The notes under the pieces are model-generated. The model saw only the letters and a list, made by a program, of their open reading frames with translations. It searched no databases and was not told the DNA's origin. The translations under genes were made by a program, and so were the position numbers. 10,172 nucleotides of DNA from Ignavibacteriales bacterium (GTDB lineage: Bacteria; Bacteroidota; Ignavibacteria; Ignavibacteriales; Ignavibacteriaceae): assembly GCA_027349615.1 (NCBI GenBank), contig DAIEML010000068.1, positions 1 through 10,172 on the forward strand. The letters run 5' to 3'. Positions 7,064 to 10,172 of the stretch are shown here, piece after piece; the stretch's first letter is position 1; the number at the start of each line of letters is the position of its first letter.

Positions 7064-8224
7064 TTAATCTAGCCATGACTGGGAATATTCTTCTACCATA
7101 GTTTCTTTTACATTTTGAGTCGGATGAATTGAAGAAAAATTATCAATCATTATTGCGTATTCATCCGTTTCCTTTTTTCCAATAGATGCTTCAGTTTTTC
7201 CTGGCTGTGGGCCATGAGGAATTCCCATAGGATGAAGTGTTATTGAACCTTCCTGTATTCCTTTCCTTGACATAAAATCTCCATGCACATAATAAATCAT
7301 TTCATCGCTATCTACATTTGAATGATAATAAGGAGCTGGGATTGATTCCGGATGAAAATCGAAAAGCCGCGGCACAAAATTACAAACTACAAAATGTTCT
7401 GTTGTAAATAATAAATGAATAGGCGGAGGAAGATGAAGCTTGCCCACTTTTGGTGCATACTCTTTAATGTTAAAAGTATAAGGATATAAATATCCATCCC
7501 ATCCGACAACATCAAAAGGATGATGTGGTAAAGTATATTCAAAAGTTTTGTTAGATACTTTTAATATTAATTTGAACTGTCCTTTTTTATCGATCGGATT
7601 CATAAATTGCGGCACTTTAAAATCTCTTTCATAATATGGAGCGTCCTCCTTTAGCTGACCATATTCATTTCGAAAATGATTTGGAATTTCAAATGGAGTG
7701 TCTGATCCAACAATAAATAATTTCACATTTTTAAAATCCTCAAACTTCATTTGGTAAGTAGTTCCTTTTGGAACCAAGATATAATCCCATTGATCAAATG
7801 GCAGTTTACCATATTCTGATAAAAATTCACCTTTACCATAATGAACAAAAATTAGCTCATGCATAAAACTGTTTCTAAAAAATAAATCAGTATTTTCCGT
7901 AACATTAGCTGTAGAAATAATACAATGAGAATTTTTTAGAAATTCATTTCTTGAAGAAAGAAAATTTCCAAACGTTTTTTTCTTTTCCGTAAAGAAATGA
8001 TAATATTGCAGCGGTGCATCGTCCCAATCTTTCTTAGCAGAAGGATGAATCTCCTTTATATTTTCAACTTGCGGCGGCATTGAGATATGATATTTATTTG
8101 AATAAATTCCTGAAAAACCTTTTGTACTAAAAAGCTCTTCACGATAAAGAGATTTTCCATCTTCTTTATAAAATGTTGTATGTCTTTTCGGCGGCACTTT
8201 TCCTATTCTAACATAGAAAGGCAT
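7064..8224 (-). CDS. hmgA: Homogentisate 1,2-dioxygenase
   Basis: Cytosolic Fe(II) enzyme of the cupin superfamily that opens the homogentisate ring with oxygen to give maleylacetoacetate. Aligned by eye to the human enzyme, all three iron ligands are present: His301 in PYYHSN, Glu308 in SDEM and His337 in PHGPQ. The signature PFDVVGWDGYLYPYTFN is at 236-252. A histidine in GKLHLPPPIH (261-270) may correspond to the catalytic-region histidines. At 386 residues it is shorter than the roughly 430-450 residues of proteobacterial and animal enzymes, mostly because of a compact N-terminal half, but it is complete and matches a shorter bacterial type. The ATG is fixed by a perfect AAGGAGG a few bases upstream. 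It follows hpd with an 18-base gap and uses that enzyme's product. Confidence 0.94.
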   Translation of the reverse strand: MPFYVRIGKVPPKRHTTFYKEDGKSLYREELFSTKGFSGIYSNKYHISMPPQVENIKEIHPSAKKDWDDAPLQYYHFFTEKKKTFGNFLSSRNEFLKNSHCIISTANVTENTDLFFRNSFMHELIFVHYGKGEFLSEYGKLPFDQWDYILVPKGTTYQMKFEDFKNVKLFIVGSDTPFEIPNHFRNEYGQLKEDAPYYERDFKVPQFMNPIDKKGQFKLILKVSNKTFEYTLPHHPFDVVGWDGYLYPYTFNIKEYAPKVGKLHLPPPIHLLFTTEHFVVCNFVPRLFDFHPESIPAPYYHSNVDSDEMIYYVHGDFMSRKGIQEGSITLHPMGIPHGPQPGKTEASIGKKETDEYAIMIDNFSSIHPTQNVKETMVEEYSQSWLD

Positions 8225-8242
8225 TTTATCCTCCTTAAAATT

Positions 8243-9361
8243 TTATTCTTTATCAAAATTGCCTCGCAGCATTTGATCTTTTTCAATTGATTCAAATAAT
8301 GATTGGAAGTTTCCTTGACCAAATCCTAAAGCTCCTCGTTTCCGCTGGATGATTTCATAAAAAAAAGTTGGACGATCGCCAATTGGTTTTGTGAATAGCT
8401 GCAATAAATATCCGGTCCCTTCAGAATCATCGCAAAGAATTCCAAGCTCTTTTAATTCATCAATGTTTTCATCTATTTTAATATTTTTCTTCCGAAGAAG
8501 ATCATAATAAGTATCCGGTGGGACCAAGAATTCAACTCCATTCTCCTTCATAGCTTTAATTGTTTTAAGAATATTATTCGTTGAAAGAGCAATGTGCTGA
8601 ACACCGGTGCCGTTGTATTCATCGATGTATTCTTCTATTTGAGATTTCTTCAGTCCTTCATAGGGTTCATTTAATGGATTCTTCACAGGTGCACCTTCTT
8701 TAGAACGAACGACTTTAGAAAGCAGAGCTGAATATTGTGTTGATATATCACCGGCACCAAATTCTATAAAAGTTTCAAAGTTCAAACTTTTATTAAAATA
8801 TTCTTCCCAATGGTTCATTTCATTAACACGAACATTTCCAACAATATGATCTATTTCGTTCAAGCCGGTATCTTCATTTTTTAATTCTATATTTTGTCTC
8901 GGCTTGCCAAATCCGGGCTTAAATATTCCATTATAATTATCTCGGTTGGTTAAGACTATTTCAGTATCGTCGTAAAGTTTTATTGCAGCTTCCTCAACAA
9001 ATCCGCTTTCATCTGAAATCTTTTTTAAATTTTTTATTGGAATAGCACCATTCCTAAGCGCATTTTCAAAAGCAGTTTTTACATTTTCTACTTTTAAAGC
9101 CCAGCGTTTAACACCATCACCATGATTTGAAACAAAAGCTTGAATCTCAAAATTATTTGGCTTAACTGCAGAGGTAACAATTATCTGCAATTTATTTTTC
9201 ACTAAATAATATGAAACTTTATCTTTTATTCCGGTTTCGGGGCCTAAATAACCCTTTATTTCGAATCCCATTGCCTTTGCATGCCAGTAAGCCCACACCT
9301 TTGCAGAGCCGACATAGAATTCGACATAATCATAACCAATGATGCCAATTCGGTTAGACAT
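8243..9361 (-). CDS. hpd: 4-hydroxyphenylpyruvate dioxygenase
   Basis: Fe(II)-dependent enzyme of the vicinal oxygen chelate fold that converts 4-hydroxyphenylpyruvate and oxygen to homogentisate and CO2. The 372 residues contain the two expected tandem domains. The iron ligands are His172 in IDHIVGNV, His256 in GVQHIALS and Glu336 in FFYEIIQR. The C-terminal helix that closes the active site, GFGQGNFQSLFESIE (346-360), is the classic signature and favours this enzyme over hydroxymandelate synthase. The start is supported by AGGAGT five bases upstream of ATG. It is the first enzyme gene of the operon, 114 bases past the Lrp-family regulator on the same strand, and that gap holds two hairpins. 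Confidence 0.96.
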   Translation of the reverse strand: MSNRIGIIGYDYVEFYVGSAKVWAYWHAKAMGFEIKGYLGPETGIKDKVSYYLVKNKLQIIVTSAVKPNNFEIQAFVSNHGDGVKRWALKVENVKTAFENALRNGAIPIKNLKKISDESGFVEEAAIKLYDDTEIVLTNRDNYNGIFKPGFGKPRQNIELKNEDTGLNEIDHIVGNVRVNEMNHWEEYFNKSLNFETFIEFGAGDISTQYSALLSKVVRSKEGAPVKNPLNEPYEGLKKSQIEEYIDEYNGTGVQHIALSTNNILKTIKAMKENGVEFLVPPDTYYDLLRKKNIKIDENIDELKELGILCDDSEGTGYLLQLFTKPIGDRPTFFYEIIQRKRGALGFGQGNFQSLFESIEKDQMLRGNFDKE

Positions 9362-9366
9362 TTTTT

Positions 9367-9372
9367 ACTCCT
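9367..9372 (-). promoter_or_regulatory. hpd ribosome binding site
   Basis: AGGAGT on the minus strand ends 5 bases before the hpd ATG and confirms the start. It sits 22 bases past the 3' side of the nearer hairpin, so that structure would not directly cover it. Confidence 0.7.
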
Positions 9373-9393
9373 ATTGATTTATTTAATAAAAGT

Positions 9394-9427
9394 ATTCGAA
9401 TCAAAAATAATTTTTCTGATTACGAAT
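9394..9427 (-). other. AT-rich hairpin in the lrp-hpd gap: attenuator, weak terminator or operator
   Basis: ATTCGAATCA (9394-9403) pairs with TGATTACGAAT (9417-9427), ten base pairs with one bulged base. In the minus-strand RNA this extends by a G-U and three A-U pairs to a five-base loop. The stem is followed by ACTTTTATT. It could end part of the lrp transcripts before hpd, or the near-palindromic ATTCGAAT and ATTACGAAT units could be regulator-binding DNA. The structure is clear by base pairing; its role is inferred. Confidence 0.45.
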
Positions 9428-9432
9428 TTTGC

Positions 9433-9450
9433 CGCTCATCCGCATGAGCG
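9433..9450 (-). other. GC-rich hairpin just downstream of the lrp-family gene
   Basis: CGCTCAT (9433-9439) and ATGAGCG (9444-9450) form a perfect 7-base inverted repeat around the loop CCGC. It stands out as a GC-rich island in very AT-rich flanks, 26 bases past the regulator's stop. No T-tract follows on either strand, so it is not a standard intrinsic terminator. It could be an operator, an RNA-processing or stability element, or a remnant of a small dispersed repeat. Confidence 0.45.
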
Positions 9451-9475
9451 TATGATAATTGAAAAGATAATTTTA

Positions 9476-9925
9476 CTAAAAAACTAGTTCGCTAGATTCT
9501 TTAACAGTTTCAAGTACAATTGTTGTATTTGTGGTTCTAAGAGATTTAATTGATGCAAATTTTGTCCGAAGTAGTTGAGTTAAAGCTTCGGTATTTTTAA
9601 CTCTAACTTTTACAAGAAAACAATCTTGCCCAGCAACAATATGTACTTCTTGAACTTCAGCAATTTTAGATAATTCTTTAGCTGTTTTTTGGTCAACGAT
9701 TGGGCCGTTTGCTTTAACTTCAATAAAAGCAAGCAGTCCTCTATCAACATGATCTGGATTTATATGTGCTGCATATTTTTTAATGATGTTTTTACGTTCC
9801 AATCTTCTTATTCTTTCCAGCACGGCAGAAGGAGCCATTTTGATTTGTCTTGCTATTTCAGCATTAGAAGTTCTGGAATTACTTTGAAGAATGTTCAGTA
9901 TTTTTGCATCAATTTCGTTGATCAT
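9476..9925 (-). CDS. Lrp/AsnC family transcriptional regulator
   Basis: DNA-binding regulator of 149 residues, the usual length for the family. The N-terminal part holds the winged helix-turn-helix: IDAKILNILQSNSRTSNAEIARQ is followed by the recognition-helix region MAPSAVLERIRRLERKNIIKKY (about 30-51). The C-terminal RAM (effector-binding) domain runs from about 63 to 140, with LLAFIEVKA, VQEVHIVAGQDCFLVKV and the closing TTNTTIVLE strand. Lrp-type proteins form dimers or octamers and respond to amino acids. Placed directly upstream of hpd on the same strand, it is the likely local regulator of tyrosine catabolism, perhaps sensing tyrosine or another aromatic amino acid; that is inference. 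It has a consensus sigma-70 promoter but no clear Shine-Dalgarno before its ATG. Confidence 0.94.
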   Translation of the reverse strand: MINEIDAKILNILQSNSRTSNAEIARQIKMAPSAVLERIRRLERKNIIKKYAAHINPDHVDRGLLAFIEVKANGPIVDQKTAKELSKIAEVQEVHIVAGQDCFLVKVRVKNTEALTQLLRTKFASIKSLRTTNTTIVLETVKESSELVF

Positions 9926-9940
9926 TCTGTTTATATAATA

Positions 9941-9962
9941 GTTTTAGAATATTGTTTTGAAT
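9941..9962 (-). repeat. Tandem direct repeat at the lrp-family gene promoter
   Basis: GTTTTAGAAT (9941-9950) and GTTTTGAAT (9954-9962), as read on the plus strand, differ by one inserted base and are 3 bases apart. They overlap the -10 edge and the predicted transcription start. This is a plausible site for autoregulation, which is common in Lrp/AsnC proteins, but chance repetition in AT-rich DNA is not excluded. Confidence 0.35.
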
Positions 9963-9989
9963 TATAATTATCTATAAAATTTTTGTCAA
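9961..9989 (-). promoter_or_regulatory. Consensus sigma-70 promoter of the Lrp-family gene
   Basis: On the minus strand TTGACA (9984-9989) and TATAAT (9961-9966) are both perfect consensus hexamers with an ideal 17-base spacer. Transcription would start near 9954, giving a leader of about 29 bases. The promoter would drive the regulator and, if there is read-through, the whole hpd-hmgA-aminotransferase-fah-aacS run. The -35 box overlaps the TGA stop of the upstream reading frame. Confidence 0.85.
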
Positions 9990-10172
9990 GGTAAAATTTG
10001 TAATTTTTTGTAATGTGGAATAACAAAAAAATTATTTTCATTATTCCAAAATGAATCAATGAATTTATGAAGGATCTCAAATCCAATAGACAAATTAACT
10101 TTATGTAATTCTTTTGGATGAATTATAATTGGATAATTTACAATCGTAAACAAATTGAGATTTTTTGTAATA
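9986..10172 (-). CDS. Unrecognised protein, C-terminal fragment
   Basis: A minus-strand frame is open from the right edge to a TGA at 9986-9988, 61 residues, with no start codon inside the window. The other frames here are broken by many stops, and an open run this long is unlikely by chance in such AT-rich DNA. The peptide has mixed hydrophobic and charged residues (for example YPIIIHPKELHK and FEILHKFIDSFW) and ends in YKKLQILP. I recognise no family. It could be the end of a gene upstream of the regulator, or less likely a chance frame. Confidence 0.5.
   Translation of the reverse strand, partial: ITKNLNLFTIVNYPIIIHPKELHKVNLSIGFEILHKFIDSFWNNENNFFVIPHYKKLQILP

Noticed and set aside
7064..8224. 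Possible N-terminal truncation of hmgA because it is shorter than animal and proteobacterial enzymes
   Set aside because: A perfect Shine-Dalgarno fixes the start, the gap to hpd is only 18 bases, and all iron ligands are present.
9433..9450. CGCTCAT/ATGAGCG inverted repeat as a CRISPR repeat or standard terminator
   Set aside because: It occurs once, without repeat-spacer periodicity, and no T-tract follows it on either strand.
9281..9967. Plus-strand frames of 68 and 92 codons over the hpd start, the lrp-hpd gap and the regulator gene
   Set aside because: They are antisense to well-supported genes and promoters, and their products show no recognisable features.

Overview
The window is AT-rich DNA from a bacterium, most likely Bacteroidota/Ignavibacteria-like. 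This placement is inferred from protein character, low GC and gene content; nothing here proves the taxon. Apart from a cytochrome fragment at the left edge, every gene is on the minus strand and the region is compact, with no gene-free stretch above 200 bases. No tRNA, rRNA, CRISPR array, insertion sequence or phage gene was seen.

Left part (1-2881): the C-terminal end of a multihaem c-type cytochrome (+ strand) runs convergently into cydAB, which encodes a cytochrome bd quinol oxidase. A strong hairpin with a T-tract for the minus strand separates them. cydA and cydB overlap by one base (TAATG). The 199-base leader upstream of cydA holds a sequence that matches the DtxR/IdeR iron-box consensus at 15 of 19 positions, and a weaker stem-loop.

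Central part (2882-9361): a five-gene run, read right to left, encodes aerobic tyrosine catabolism: 4-hydroxyphenylpyruvate dioxygenase (hpd), homogentisate 1,2-dioxygenase (hmgA), a HisC-like class I/II aminotransferase, fumarylacetoacetase (fah) and acetoacetyl-CoA synthetase (aacS). Together they would take tyrosine to fumarate plus acetoacetyl-CoA. The aminotransferase is the likely first step (tyrosine to 4-hydroxyphenylpyruvate) although its sequence looks like histidinol-phosphate aminotransferase. Maleylacetoacetate isomerase is missing from the cluster. Gaps between these genes are 5 to 37 bases, so they are probably co-transcribed. hpd and hmgA have strong Shine-Dalgarno sequences; the last three genes do not, and the aminotransferase and aacS look more AT-rich.

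Right part (9362-10172): a Lrp/AsnC regulator lies directly upstream of hpd on the same strand and is the obvious candidate local regulator. It has a textbook sigma-70 promoter (TTGACA, 17 bases, TATAAT). A direct repeat overlaps the -10 and start region, and two hairpins lie in the lrp-hpd gap. The -35 box overlaps the stop codon of a further minus-strand reading frame that runs off the right edge and has no recognised function.

Overall this is an oxygen-dependent tyrosine degradation operon with its own regulator, next to a high-affinity terminal oxidase. No wholly new system is evident. The points most worth checking are the missing isomerase step, the HisC-like enzyme acting as tyrosine aminotransferase, the iron-box-like site before cydA, and the structured lrp-hpd gap.
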